Source: Candidatus Thiodiazotropha sp. (ex Epidulcina cf. delphinae)
GTDB taxonomy: Bacteria > Pseudomonadota > Gammaproteobacteria > Chromatiales > Chromatiaceae
Direction: 5' to 3'
Assembly (NCBI GenBank): GCA_025656505.1
Contig: JAHXHR010000014.1
Span: forward strand, 1-42,524
DNA length: 42,524 nucleotides
The notes under the pieces are model-generated. The model did not search any database. It had not been told where the DNA came from and saw nothing but the letters and a program-made list of their open reading frames with translations. Numbering within the stretch: the stretch's first letter is position 1; each line of letters opens with the position of its first letter. Below are positions 16,167-26,225 of the stretch, one piece after another. Position numbers and translations under genes: made by a program.

Positions 16167-16331
16167 GCCGAGTCGTGGATGCGGGGAATGATGCATGAGA
16201 AACAGATGCACGACCAGATGGAATTGTCATCCCCTGTTTGAGATCATCGCGTTGTGAGGGAGGGATAGGAGAGTGTCAGTGACCGATTATTTCCCCTGGC
16301 GGTCGGTCCGGTGCCGACATCGGCAATCCAT

Positions 16332-16643
16332 TTAAAGGATATGCACTGCAAGCCATATACAGTGCGGCTGGTGGCTGGTCGTTATAACCCGATGTGGTGT
16401 GTGGGCGGGTATCAGCGCGCTATCCCCCCGATGCAGGTTGAGGTGTTCGTCAGCCATTTCCAATCTTGCGCTGCCCTGCAGGACACAGACCCACTCATCA
16501 TGGGGTTGTTGAGTGATTGTCGTGGACGTGCCAGGAGGGCTCAGAATCCGCTCTATGGCAATGTTCTTGGTTTTTAACAAGGTGTCGAATGTCTCTCCCT
16601 CCCCTGCTGCCGTGTCGGGTTTAAACAGATTCTTCGAGGACAT
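16332..16643 (-). CDS. Small cupin-domain protein
   Basis: I choose the ATG at 16643, with GGGAGG about 12 nt upstream, giving 103 residues; the open frame extends to 16775 without a better site. It is a single cupin barrel: 'TITQQPHDEWVCVLQGSARLEM' is a degenerate first motif, and 'LHRGDSALIPAHTPHRV' is the second, with metal-type histidines. Single-domain cupins of this type are often annotated as phosphoribosylaminomonophosphate-like or of unknown function. It lies inside the TRAP gene group, between dctP and dctQ, so a role in handling the TRAP substrate is possible but unproven. Confidence 0.75.
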   Translation of the reverse strand: MSSKNLFKPDTAAGEGETFDTLLKTKNIAIERILSPPGTSTTITQQPHDEWVCVLQGSARLEMADEHLNLHRGDSALIPAHTPHRVITTSHQPHCIWLAVHIL

Positions 16644-16814
16644 ATTTTCTTGGTGCCTCCCTATCGATTGTTTATAAGGATTGGTAGGAGAAGTGTCTGC
16701 ATACTGTATGAAATGCGGTCCCTGTTCAGGTTTATCAAGGTATCCGAGAATGAATACGGGTGCATGAGCAGACAACTATCGCATGGATTGACCGCTAAGT
16801 GTCTCGCCCGGAGG

Positions 16815-16938
16815 GAGGCCCGTCAATGCCTCAATCCTACGTTGCGGCGCTTGGCAAGGGGGTTGCCATTGCCTGCGCGCTGCCCCTTGTATCCCAAGGA
16901 CGCTGCCCGCAGGGCGTCTTGAGGCATTGACGGGCCTC
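16815..16938. repeat. 124-bp element with perfect 20-bp terminal inverted repeats
   Basis: GAGGCCCGTCAATGCCTCAA at 16815-16834 is repeated as its exact complement at 16919-16938. The 84-bp interior is GC-rich and non-coding. It lies in the 362-bp gap between the cupin gene and dctP; nothing else in that gap looks genic. Its ends differ from the CCTAAAAACC family, so this is a second kind of miniature repeat. I see no clear target duplication. Confidence 0.7.
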
Positions 16939-17005
16939 TGATTTGTATAGCTTATACGTTTCACCGCACTAGGCATAATGTCTAGATAGCGAAGATGGCA
17001 GATGC

Positions 17006-18016
17006 TCAAGGCATTTCCGCCGACTCATCCCTTCTTTTCTGCAGGATCAGGGTCTGCATCCTGTTGAGCATGTTTGCGTCGAAGATCCCCTCTTTACGTA
17101 GTTTTTCGAGGGTTGTCTTGGCGTGCTTTTCCCATGCCGATTGTTGACCGGGACTAGGATAGACGAATTCGATTCCTTGGCGTTTCAGGGCTGCCAGGGC
17201 TTGTATATTATCCTTACGATTTTTTCGGTTGATTGAGATGAAGGTTGCCTCTAACGTCTGTTTAACCAACGCCTGATCGGCTTTGCTGAGTTTCATGAAC
17301 GCCTTTTCCTGCACCACCAGGGCGGCATAGAGATAAGCCAAAGGCACCTGGGTCAGATAGTTCACCCTGGTGTGCCATTGCAGGGCGATAGCACCGATGG
17401 GGGCGCTTGCGATGGTGTCGATCAGACCGGTTTGCAGGCCGGTAAGCACATCGGTCAGTGGCAGGGGGATGGGGGAAATGCCCAACTCTTTAAACATGTT
17501 TGCGTTGATCCGGTCTCCCTCGGGGATCCAGATCTTCAACTTCCTCATGTTTTCAGTGGATGTGACCGGCGAGTTGGACAGGAGATAGGCGAAGCCCCCC
17601 TCACTCAAACCGAAGCTGATGAACCCCTCTTTTTGCAGCCCGTCTATGATCTGTTTGTCCATCACCCGGCGCACCGCGTCAACCTCTCGCAGGTTACGGA
17701 ATTGAAACGGGAGGGTGTAGATCTGGGCTTCGCTATAGATGGTGCTGAGACCGCCGCCGGTGATGGCGCCGCCTTGCAATTGACCGACACGAATCTTGCG
17801 CAGTACGTTGTTGTCATTGCCCATGACGCCGCCTGGATAGAATCTGATTTTGACCCGTCCAGCGGTCTCCTGCTTGATCTGCTTGGCTGCTGCCCGCATC
17901 GCCTTCATCCAACTGGTGCCGTCCGGGGCCAGGGTTGCGATCTTCAGGGTGGTGTTCGCATGACCCAAGGGTATCAGCAGAAAGAATAGAATCAGTGCAT
18001 TCAGCATGCGCGGCAT
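17006..18016 (-). CDS. dctP: TRAP transporter substrate-binding protein DctP
   Basis: DctP is the periplasmic ligand-binding subunit of the TRAP system. The 336-residue protein has a cleavable signal peptide ending near 'PLGHA', then 'TLKIATLAPDGTSWMKAMRAAAKQI'. It also has 'VKIRFYPGGVMGNDNNVLRKIRVGQLQGG' and the ligand-carboxylate-contacting 'KLKIWIPEGDRINANMFKELGISPIPLPLTDVLTGLQTG'. The conserved Arg that usually binds a carboxylate is in a different context (WIP instead of a clear R-x-P), consistent with the hydrophobic-ligand subgroup found with TatT. The latter point is inference. Confidence 0.92.
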   Translation of the reverse strand: MPRMLNALILFFLLIPLGHANTTLKIATLAPDGTSWMKAMRAAAKQIKQETAGRVKIRFYPGGVMGNDNNVLRKIRVGQLQGGAITGGGLSTIYSEAQIYTLPFQFRNLREVDAVRRVMDKQIIDGLQKEGFISFGLSEGGFAYLLSNSPVTSTENMRKLKIWIPEGDRINANMFKELGISPIPLPLTDVLTGLQTGLIDTIASAPIGAIALQWHTRVNYLTQVPLAYLYAALVVQEKAFMKLSKADQALVKQTLEATFISINRKNRKDNIQALAALKRQGIEFVYPSPGQQSAWEKHAKTTLEKLRKEGIFDANMLNRMQTLILQKRRDESAEMP

Positions 18017-18050
18017 GGTGGATTCCTCGGTGATAACTCAGTCTGTATTA

Positions 18051-18080
18051 TTAACCCGACAACCTAATATGTCGCGTTAA
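18051..18080. repeat. REP-like palindrome, copy 2
   Basis: The 30-bp sequence around CGACAACCTAATATGTCG resembles copy 1 at 8742-8771 at 26 of 30 positions and can form a hairpin with TTAAC/GTTAA outer arms. It lies between dctP and tatT. Confidence 0.5.
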
Positions 18081-18140
18081 CAGAATACGTTTGTTGGCCG
18101 AAAATAGACGCAAAACAAGGACTCATTCGCTGTGGGGGGA

Positions 18141-18992
18141 TTAAAAATAGTCGTCCTTCAATAGGCGTTCGGCCTGCTGCTGCGCCATGATGTTGCTCAG
18201 GGTGAGTCCCGGCTGCACCGGGTCGGCCCGAATAACCTCATTAAGCAATTCATCGTGCAATGCTTTATCGAATACCAAGCGGGCATAGTGCCGGGCGTAT
18301 TCCAGCTTTACCATCAGATCGTGGCCGGAGGAGTAGCCGATAGCCTGTTCAAAATGCCTGCGCCCGATCTCGGGTTTACCCCCCAAGGCCGGTGGTATCT
18401 GGCTCCTGATGATGCCAAGGTAGAGTTGTGCGCGGCCGTTTTCATAACCCGGTTCCGCCGAGATGACACGTTGCAGCAAGGCTTCAGCCTTGACCAGGTC
18501 GGCAATGGCGCTCCAATCGTCCGTGCGCGCCTGTATCCAGCCGGCCCAACTGGCGCCGTAGAGATAGAGTCCCTCGATATCATCCGGACCCGCCTTGTCC
18601 AGGGCCGCGATGAAACTATCAAAGGGTTGCTGCATGTTCTCGCAGATGCCGGACTGCCGCCGGCAGAGCCCCCGACCGGCATAGTCCAGGGCCTTTTGAC
18701 TGAGATGTTTCTGTCGCTGCGGATCGCTCACCAGCCCTCCGGCATAGGCGCTATACAGTCTGGCGCCGGCGTAGAGCAGACCTTGATCGTCGGGACTCTC
18801 CTCGATAAGCGAGTCGAGCAGCAGCAGATAGGCGGGAGCGCCGTGGCGCACGATTTCCGGATCTGTCTGGTTGAGCATCGCCTTCGACAGATTGGCCGCC
18901 AACCGGTCGGTGGCCATGGAAACGCAACCGCTGATCAACAGCAGAGATAACCCATACAGGAGAATGATGATAGGCGAACGACGGCGGTTCAT
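18141..18992 (-). CDS. tatT: TRAP transporter T-component, TatT-like lipoprotein
   Basis: TatT proteins are TPR-like, all-helical periplasmic lipoproteins that form complexes with a TRAP binding protein, as described for Treponema pallidum. The 283-residue protein has a basic N-terminus and a lipobox 'LLISGC' (Cys23). Helical segments follow: 'ATDRLAANLSKAMLNQTDPEIVRHGAPAYLLLLDSLI', 'LYAGARLYSAYAGGL' and 'GLYLYGASWAGWIQARTDDW'. The gene lies upstream of dctP on the same strand, the usual TatT-TatP order. The pairing points to a hydrophobic ligand, though the substrate is unknown. Confidence 0.87.
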   Translation of the reverse strand: MNRRRSPIIILLYGLSLLLISGCVSMATDRLAANLSKAMLNQTDPEIVRHGAPAYLLLLDSLIEESPDDQGLLYAGARLYSAYAGGLVSDPQRQKHLSQKALDYAGRGLCRRQSGICENMQQPFDSFIAALDKAGPDDIEGLYLYGASWAGWIQARTDDWSAIADLVKAEALLQRVISAEPGYENGRAQLYLGIIRSQIPPALGGKPEIGRRHFEQAIGYSSGHDLMVKLEYARHYARLVFDKALHDELLNEVIRADPVQPGLTLSNIMAQQQAERLLKDDYF

Positions 18993-19272
18993 GGAGGGGA
19001 TTGTGACAGAAATCAGCGGTGTTTTCTGCCGACCTCTTCCATACGGTGAAGCTGGTTGCTGAACATCGCGTTCACGGGTGAGGCATCCGGGCTAAAGATA
19101 ATGACGCAAAGAGACATGGCAAGTCATCGATCCCGTTTGTCAGTCAATCTTAAGGATGATACCCGGGCCTTTTCGTTTTTTGGGCTCTGATGCCTGGGGT
19201 GTGTTAAGTTGACGGCGGGCCAAGCCGTTGGGTTTCCCGTTTGCGGCAAACAACAACAAACAGGAGAGCAGC

Positions 19273-20625
19273 ATGGAGATAGTGACCGGTCTCATCAATG
19301 ATTTGAACAGCATCGTCTGGGGCCCTCTTATGTTGGTGCTGATATTAGGCACCGGCCTGTTTCTCATGTTCGGGCTGAAACTGATGCCATTGGCCAGGTT
19401 GGGGTACGGCTTTCGCATGCTATGGCGCGGTCGTCAGGGGCTGGGCGCGGGCGAGATCAGCCCTTTCAACGCCCTGATGACTTCCCTCTCCGCAACCATC
19501 GGCACCGGTAATATCGCCGGTGTGGCCACGGCGATAGCGCTGGGAGGCCCGGGCGCCCTATTCTGGATGTGGTGCACGGCCCTGGTCGGGATGGCGACGA
19601 AGTATGCCGAAGCGGTATTGGCGGTTCGCTACCGCGAAGTGGATGAGAACGGCAACCATGTCGGGGGGCCGATGTATTACATCAAGAACGGACTTGGCAG
19701 CCGTTGGGGATGGTTGGGCACCCTGTTTGCCATCTTTGGCGCATTGGCCGGTTTTGGCATCGGCAATACGGTACAGGCCAATTCGGTGGCTCAGGCCCTG
19801 CTGGAAAACGGCAACCTGGGTATTGCGCCGGCTATTACGGGCGGAGTGATGGCCGTGCTTGCCGCGCTGGTATTGATCGGCGGTATTCGGCGTATTGCCG
19901 AGGTGGCCGGTATGCTGGTTCCTGTTATGGCCATCGCCTATCTACTCGGCGGGCTGGTGGTATTGATGCTGAATGCCGGTGCAATACCAGCAGCGGTGGT
20001 GCAGATTGTCGAGCATGCCTTTACCCCCACGGCGGCGACAGGCGGCTTCGCCGGCGCGGCGGTCTGGGCCGCGATTCGTTTCGGCGTTGCCCGCGGGGTC
20101 TTTTCCAACGAGGCAGGTCTCGGCAGTGCGCCGATCGCCCATGCCGCAGCATCCACCGACAACCCGGTGCGACAAGGTACCGTTGCCATGCTCGGCACCT
20201 TCATTGATACGCTGGTCATTTGCTCTGTCACTGGTCTGGCAATCGTGGTGACCGGCGCCTGGACCAGCGGCGAGACTGGGGCGGCCCTCTCATCCATGGC
20301 CTTCGAACTGGCCCTGCCGGGTGTCGGCGGTTATATCGTCAGCATCGGTCTGGCGGTTTTTGCCTTTACCACCATTCTGGGGTGGAGTGTCTACAGTGAA
20401 CGCTGCGTCGAGTATCTGTTTGGCGTCAAGGCGATTATCCCTTTCCGCAGCCTGTGGATACTGATGATTCCCGTCGGGGCCTTGGCCCAGGATCATCTCG
20501 GCTTCGTCTGGTTGGTGGCCGACACCCTAAATGCACTGATGGCGATCCCGAATCTGACGGCGTTGCTGATGCTCAGTCCGGTGGTGTTCAAGTTGACCCG
20601 GGACTATTTTGCCGAGCAGCGTTGA
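19273..20625 (+). CDS. Sodium:alanine/glycine symporter (AGCS family)
   Basis: This inner-membrane sodium-coupled amino-acid symporter has about 450 residues and eleven membrane segments. The ATG at 19273 is preceded by CAGGAGAGCAGC, a perfect ribosome-binding site; the open frame to 19228 has none. Diagnostic motifs include 'NALMTSLSATIGTGNIAGVATAIALGGPGALFWMW', 'GGPMYYIKNGLG', 'GVARGVFSNEAGLGSAPIAHA' and 'TTILGWSVYSERC'. Alanine or glycine is the likely substrate. I looked for a glycine riboswitch in the leader and saw none. Confidence 0.94.
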   Translation: MEIVTGLINDLNSIVWGPLMLVLILGTGLFLMFGLKLMPLARLGYGFRMLWRGRQGLGAGEISPFNALMTSLSATIGTGNIAGVATAIALGGPGALFWMWCTALVGMATKYAEAVLAVRYREVDENGNHVGGPMYYIKNGLGSRWGWLGTLFAIFGALAGFGIGNTVQANSVAQALLENGNLGIAPAITGGVMAVLAALVLIGGIRRIAEVAGMLVPVMAIAYLLGGLVVLMLNAGAIPAAVVQIVEHAFTPTAATGGFAGAAVWAAIRFGVARGVFSNEAGLGSAPIAHAAASTDNPVRQGTVAMLGTFIDTLVICSVTGLAIVVTGAWTSGETGAALSSMAFELALPGVGGYIVSIGLAVFAFTTILGWSVYSERCVEYLFGVKAIIPFRSLWILMIPVGALAQDHLGFVWLVADTLNALMAIPNLTALLMLSPVVFKLTRDYFAEQR

Positions 20626-20643
20626 ATGAACAGAGTGGAGTGG

Positions 20644-21003
20644 TCAGGTGAGACTTGTTGCCTGGGTATCATCAACCTCGGCGAAGCGCTGCCGAAGGAA
20701 ACTGAGGATCTCATCTGATGCGTACAGCCATTCAATCCGGTCATCGTGCCGGATCTTCAGGCAGGGGGTTTGCAGTTTGCCGCCCTCCCTGCGCAGTTCA
20801 TCCGCCCAGTTGTCCCAACGAAAGACGTTGCGGCGTTCTATGCGTAGGTTCAGTCGCCGGATGCCCCGGCTCACCTTGAGGCAGTAGGGGCAGAGAGGAA
20901 AGTGGTAGAGCGCCAGCCGGCCGGTTTCCGCATCAATCCGCCGCTGCTGCTCAGGGATCCGTCTTAGCGGTAGGGTAAAGAGTCCGAATAGCCTATCCGG
21001 CAT
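20644..21003 (-). CDS. Glutaredoxin-like protein
   Basis: The ATG at 21003 gives 119 residues and lies just after the bolA stop; a longer open frame overlaps bolA. The N-terminal 25 residues are a basic extension. The glutaredoxin core begins 'LALYHFPLCPYCLKVSRGIRRL' with active-site Cys38 and Cys41, and includes 'TPCLKI' (cis-Pro region) and 'LYASDEILSFL'. It may transfer electrons or bind an iron-sulfur cluster. BolA proteins form clusters with monothiol glutaredoxins, but this one is a dithiol CPYC type; the gene order bolA-grx still suggests a link. Confidence 0.85.
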   Translation of the reverse strand: MPDRLFGLFTLPLRRIPEQQRRIDAETGRLALYHFPLCPYCLKVSRGIRRLNLRIERRNVFRWDNWADELRREGGKLQTPCLKIRHDDRIEWLYASDEILSFLRQRFAEVDDTQATSLT

Positions 21004-21005
21004 CA

Positions 21006-21329
21006 CTAGACGCTCTGCTTTGAACCACCGAGACACTCAGGTGAATCGGGGACGGTGCCGCCTCGATTGAACCAATCCTCCTGGGTCAGGGTATGCAGGG
21101 CCAGGGCATGGACGCTGCCCTGCAACTCTTCGGCCAGCACCTGGTTGACCTGCCGATGGCGGTGGATCAACTTCTCACCCTGAAAGGCATCGCTCACCAG
21201 CACGACCTTGAAATGGGATTCTGCGCCCTCCGGAACATTGTGCATGTGGCTCTCGTCGATGACCTCCAGATGTAATGGAGAGAAAGTCGACTGCAGCTTC
21301 CGGCGGATAATTTGCTGAGTGGTTGTCAT
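21006..21329 (-). CDS. BolA family protein
   Basis: The ATG at 21329, with AGGTACCGAT upstream, yields 107 residues, the normal BolA size; the open frame continues upstream without a better site. It carries 'LHLEVIDESHMHNVPEGAESHFKVVLVSDAFQGEKLIHRHRQVNQVLAEEL', the BolA signature with the conserved histidine region. BolA proteins bind [2Fe-2S] clusters with glutaredoxins and influence stress morphology. It sits directly upstream of the glutaredoxin-like gene and after hda. Confidence 0.92.
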   Translation of the reverse strand: MTTTQQIIRRKLQSTFSPLHLEVIDESHMHNVPEGAESHFKVVLVSDAFQGEKLIHRHRQVNQVLAEELQGSVHALALHTLTQEDWFNRGGTVPDSPECLGGSKQSV

Positions 21330-21482
21330 ATCGGTACCTGCTTCTCGCTCGTGACGGGCCGGGGCGTCTTGCATCGGTAGGCCTTCCATTGATGCCGCCG
21401 TTCGATGAATCATTTCCGTTTCCAGTCCGCTTATCCTCTCGAAAAAAGGGAGAATAAACAACTGAATAATTTAAGTAATGGG

Positions 21483-21501
21483 ACTAGACATCATGTCTAG
21501 T
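21483..21501. promoter_or_regulatory. 19-bp palindrome after hda
   Basis: ACTAGACATCATGTCTAGT is a perfect palindrome around a single central base. It lies 5 bp beyond the hda stop, upstream of bolA. No T-run follows, so it could be an operator or a processing hairpin rather than a terminator. Confidence 0.3.
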
Positions 21502-21506
21502 GTACC

Positions 21507-22187
21507 TCAGAGGTTCAGGATCTCACGTACAAACGGTATGGTCAGGCGGCGTTGAGCGGCCAGTGACGCCTGATCCAGGCGGTCTAAGAGCAGGGTCAGA
21601 AAATGGATATCCCTGGGGATTCTCTGCAATAGAAAACCCGCAGTCTCCACACTCATGGACATGCCGCGTTTCTCTGCGCTGCTGATCAGCAGTTCAAGAC
21701 GCTCATCGTCATTCAGCGGAATCAGGTGATAGCACGGCCCCGAGGTCAGTCTGGAGGCAAGATCGGGAAGCTGGATCGGGAGCTGAGCCGGGGGGCGGTC
21801 ACATGCCGCCACCAGGTGTGCGCCCTTCTCACTTAGCTGATTGAATAGGTTGAATATCGCCAGCTCCCACGCCGGTTTGCCCGCCAGCACTTCCAGATCG
21901 TCGAGACAGACCCTGGAGAATGCCTCCAGTCCCTCCAGCATGGCGGGCTCCAGGCCATGCTCCGATTTGAAGGGCAGGTAGGCTGGTCGTCCGCCTTCGG
22001 CCTGCGCCTGATGGCAGCTTGCCTGCAACAGATGGCTCTTGCCGGCGCCCGATTCGCCCCAAAGATAGATGAATGGGTCGAGATTACCGCGTAGCCGAGA
22101 TACCGCCTCACCATTGCGTCCGATGATGAAGCCGGCGAAATCGACCCTGGGTCTGATACTGAGGCCGAGTGGCAGTTGGATCGGCAC
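21507..22187 (-). CDS. hda: DnaA regulatory inactivator Hda
   Basis: Hda binds the sliding clamp and stimulates ATP hydrolysis by DnaA to prevent re-initiation. The protein has about 226 residues from a GTG start. It has the N-terminal clamp-binding 'QLPLGL' (residues 4-9), Walker A 'GESGAGKSH' (44-52), Walker B-like 'RVCLDDLEVLAG', and the AAA+ lid. Overall length and order match E. coli Hda. The gene follows wrbA closely on the same strand. Confidence 0.93.
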   Translation of the reverse strand: MPIQLPLGLSIRPRVDFAGFIIGRNGEAVSRLRGNLDPFIYLWGESGAGKSHLLQASCHQAQAEGGRPAYLPFKSEHGLEPAMLEGLEAFSRVCLDDLEVLAGKPAWELAIFNLFNQLSEKGAHLVAACDRPPAQLPIQLPDLASRLTSGPCYHLIPLNDDERLELLISSAEKRGMSMSVETAGFLLQRIPRDIHFLTLLLDRLDQASLAAQRRLTIPFVREILNL

Positions 22188-22197
22188 GAGTTGGCGC

Positions 22198-23209
<1,012 letters not shown>

Positions 23210-23335
23210 TGTTTATTGCCTCAAAAGTGATTTGCGGCCATTGTATCCATACAGGCGGCACTGCTCCAAACGGTTACCTGCCGCACAGCAAACTAGTGGG
23301 AAATCATGAGGCCCCACGATGAATGGAGTTCACTG

Positions 23336-24568
23336 ATGAGCCAGTCGGCTGCCACCCGGATCATTCTTCCCCCCCTGCGGCACATCCGTTCGTTCATGCG
23401 CCTGCTGATACACCATTTCATAGAAGATGGCGGTGTGCAGCATGTGGCGGCGCTGACCTACACCACATTGCTTTCTCTGGTGCCGTTGATGACCATCATG
23501 TTGGCCCTGTTTTCGGTATTTCCCGCCTCCGAGCGGATGTCCGAGCAGATCGAAAATTTTCTGTTTCAGCATTTCGTACCGGCGGCAGGCGAGGCGGTGC
23601 AGGAGCATCTGCGCAATTTCAGCCGCAAGGCAGCGCAACTGACCGGGGTAGGGTTTCTGTTTCTGATCCTGGTGGCTTTGCTGCTGATGAGCAATATCGA
23701 CAAGGCCTTCAACACCATCTGGCACGTCAGGCGCAAGCGTGCGCCGCTTGCCAAATTCACCATCTACTGGGCCATTCTTTCACTCGGCCCGATATTGATC
23801 GTAATAAGTGTGGGCGTCACCTCCTACCTTGTTTCAATGCCGTTTTTCGACCAAGCCCAGGCAGTGGTGATGGTGCGTTCACGACTGCTCGGCATGATGC
23901 CGGTAATGATCTCGGCTTTGGCCTTCACCCTACTGTATGCCTTGGTGCCGAACCGTTCGGTTCCACTTCGCCATGCCCTGGTCGGGGGGCTGGTTGCGGC
24001 CTTGTTGTTTGAGATCTCCAAGCGGGGCTTTGCGCTCTATGTCACTACCTTTCCAACCTATGAAGCGATCTACGGGGCTCTGGCGATAGTCCCTATCTTC
24101 CTGATCTGGATCTATCTCTCATGGCTGGTGACCCTGCTCGGCGCCGAGTTTACCTACTGTCTAGGGATTTACCGGGAAGACTGGGGGGAGAGCATGCTGC
24201 GGCGGGGAGACAGGTTCCTGCTGGCCACAAAGCTGTTGCAGGTGCTGCGTGAGTCGCAACGCCGGGGAGCATCCCATACGACCCACCGATTGTTGGAGAA
24301 GGTGGATGGCGCTACAGAAGAGCAGCTTGACCATGCATTGACGTGTCTGCAACAGGCGGGGCTGGTGCTGCGGACCGAGGAGAAGGGTTGGGCCCTGGCC
24401 CGTGATTTGCGCGAAGTCACGCTCATGGATCTCTATCGTTCCGATGCTTATGTGTTGCCTGATAAACAACAGGCCGAGGGGATCTCCGATGGCCTACGGC
24501 GCCTGATTGAAGAACTGAATGACGATATGCGGCAGACCATGGATCGCCCGCTGGAAGAGTTGTTGTGA
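23336..24568 (+). CDS. YihY/BrkB family inner-membrane protein
   Basis: This is a six-helix membrane protein with 'GGVQHVAALTYTTLLSLVPLMTIMLALFSVFP', 'LFLILVALLLMSNIDKAFNTIWHVRRKR' and 'YEAIYGALAIVPIFLIWIYLSWLVTLLGAEFTY', the core of the YihY/BrkB family (sometimes mislabelled RNase BN). The ATG at 23336 is preceded by GGAG and gives 410 residues; ATG 23306 is an alternative. The C-terminal 100 residues after the membrane part look soluble, with a winged-helix-like 'HALTCLQQAGLVLRTEEKGWALA'. Function is unknown; a transport role has been suggested for the family. Confidence 0.88.
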   Translation: MSQSAATRIILPPLRHIRSFMRLLIHHFIEDGGVQHVAALTYTTLLSLVPLMTIMLALFSVFPASERMSEQIENFLFQHFVPAAGEAVQEHLRNFSRKAAQLTGVGFLFLILVALLLMSNIDKAFNTIWHVRRKRAPLAKFTIYWAILSLGPILIVISVGVTSYLVSMPFFDQAQAVVMVRSRLLGMMPVMISALAFTLLYALVPNRSVPLRHALVGGLVAALLFEISKRGFALYVTTFPTYEAIYGALAIVPIFLIWIYLSWLVTLLGAEFTYCLGIYREDWGESMLRRGDRFLLATKLLQVLRESQRRGASHTTHRLLEKVDGATEEQLDHALTCLQQAGLVLRTEEKGWALARDLREVTLMDLYRSDAYVLPDKQQAEGISDGLRRLIEELNDDMRQTMDRPLEELL

Positions 24569-24611
24569 ACAGATCCTGACTCAGAAGGGCGGAGAACGGA
24601 TCCCGATCGGG

Positions 24612-26225
24612 TTAGACGTCCTTAATCCGAAAGCGCTCGAGCCTGGCCGTGGCCTCAAGAAGCTGCAGCGGGATGATACTGGGAGCGGGGATCATCTCTT
24701 CCACCCGGTACTCCTGTCCGATGACGAAGAAATGTTTCGGCACGATCAGCGAGCTGCGATGATTATGTCCCTGGTTGATAAAGAGACTGGGACGATCCAC
24801 CGTCTCCTGCTCACTCTGTTGTTGCTTCATCGGGCGGACGGTGATCGGCTCGATTTTCCCGAGAATGAACTGCAGGCCGATTTCAAGTTGATCATCCTCG
24901 CGGTTCAAGGCGCGCTTGACTATGCCGACCTTCCAGTCCTTTCCCTCACGCCTGTGGTGACTGGAGAGCAGGATGATCTCACCGACGAGCGGAAGATTGG
25001 CGCCCTGTTTGGCTATCCGCAACGCAACCCCGGAGCGGCTCTGATTGCTGCGTAGGCCGGTCAGTTGACGGCCCGAGTCGGCGTTCCCCGCACTGAGAAT
25101 CCCGGCCGGCTGGGACACGGTGATCTCTTGCTCCTCATGCTCCGGTGCGACCTGCCCACCCGTCAGGTAACGGTGGATATTCTTTAGCCCAACCCACAAC
25201 ATGACCCGGCCGGAAGTGTTGTGGCGTTCGCTGTCGCGTTGCAAACGGATATGCCAGGTTCTCAGTATACGTGACAGCAGATGGGTGGCTTCCTGGGTCG
25301 TCAACCCAGAGATGACATCCGGTTTTCTCTCCTCTGAACGCTCCATGAGCCTTAGTTGGAGGTGCAGTCGCTGGCTCACCGGGTTGAGATCGAACAAGGC
25401 AAAACGGGGTTGCGTCAGGTTGTCCCGGCTATCCGTGTCGTAGAGGTAAGGAGGCACTTCGCCCAAGCGGTCGATGACATAGTGTCCGGTGGGTTCCGTT
25501 TCGGCAGTCGGCGGCACGATACGGGCTTCCCCGGCAAGGGTATTGAGATAGTCGAAACAGAGTCTCGGCTCTCCCTCCTGCATGTGGCAGGGATCGAGGA
25601 GCACCAGCAGCAGGAAACGATTAAACTGGTGTGCGATGGTGGCCTGTTCAGGTTTAGGCTGATCATGGTCGTCGATCCGGTTGTGGTGCAGTTTCTGTTC
25701 CTCGGCATAGGTCCTCAGCCGGGATGCTTCACGATAAGTCGCCACTGATCTGCAGTCGAAATCCTCACAGGCCAGGAGGAATTCAAGCAAAAAATATTTG
25801 ATGGCGTAGTAGATGGCGCGGTTGAGCCGCCCGAGATTCTTTCGGTTGGGTTTATTACCGATGCACTCATTTGCGATGTGACTGTAACCGTAGGCCATCT
25901 CTGACATGACGCTGCGGATCAACGTTACCGGGGCCTGTTCCTTGCGTTGTGTAAGTCCATGAGAGAGTCGGATCGAGGGCGTGGTATAGATCTCCATCAA
26001 CTCTTCGCGCTTCTTTATCCGGCCTGGAAACCGGTTCAGGCGGCCCAGGCTGGTGATCACGGTTTCAGCAAGCTGCTGTTGATTGGCGAACGGCAGCGCC
26101 GTGGCCCACTGACGGAGCTGCCCAGGGTCGGTTTCGACCAGAGGGTTTTCGAAGGGATCGGGCTGGGGCACGAAAAATAATGCCTGTTGAGCCGATGTCC
26201 TCTGATGTGTGAAAAAATCAAACAT
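24612..26225 (-). CDS. PilZ-domain-like protein, predicted c-di-GMP effector
   Basis: The 537-residue cytoplasmic protein has a long helical N-terminal part and a C-terminal beta-rich domain. The segment 'LRSNQSRSGVALRI' near residue 392 fits the (D/N)xSxxG motif of PilZ domains that bind cyclic di-GMP. An upstream arginine (in 'GRQLTGLR') could be part of the first PilZ motif, but it is imperfect. Proteins of this architecture are common in sulfur-oxidising and other gammaproteobacteria. It is convergent with the YihY gene; no clear operon partner. The PilZ assignment is probable, the function inferred. Confidence 0.68.
   Translation of the reverse strand: MFDFFTHQRTSAQQALFFVPQPDPFENPLVETDPGQLRQWATALPFANQQQLAETVITSLGRLNRFPGRIKKREELMEIYTTPSIRLSHGLTQRKEQAPVTLIRSVMSEMAYGYSHIANECIGNKPNRKNLGRLNRAIYYAIKYFLLEFLLACEDFDCRSVATYREASRLRTYAEEQKLHHNRIDDHDQPKPEQATIAHQFNRFLLLVLLDPCHMQEGEPRLCFDYLNTLAGEARIVPPTAETEPTGHYVIDRLGEVPPYLYDTDSRDNLTQPRFALFDLNPVSQRLHLQLRLMERSEERKPDVISGLTTQEATHLLSRILRTWHIRLQRDSERHNTSGRVMLWVGLKNIHRYLTGGQVAPEHEEQEITVSQPAGILSAGNADSGRQLTGLRSNQSRSGVALRIAKQGANLPLVGEIILLSSHHRREGKDWKVGIVKRALNREDDQLEIGLQFILGKIEPITVRPMKQQQSEQETVDRPSLFINQGHNHRSSLIVPKHFFVIGQEYRVEEMIPAPSIIPLQLLEATARLERFRIKDV

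Noticed and set aside
19063-19272. Glycine riboswitch in front of the AGCS symporter
   Set aside because: Such symporters often have one, but none of its conserved segments is visible here.
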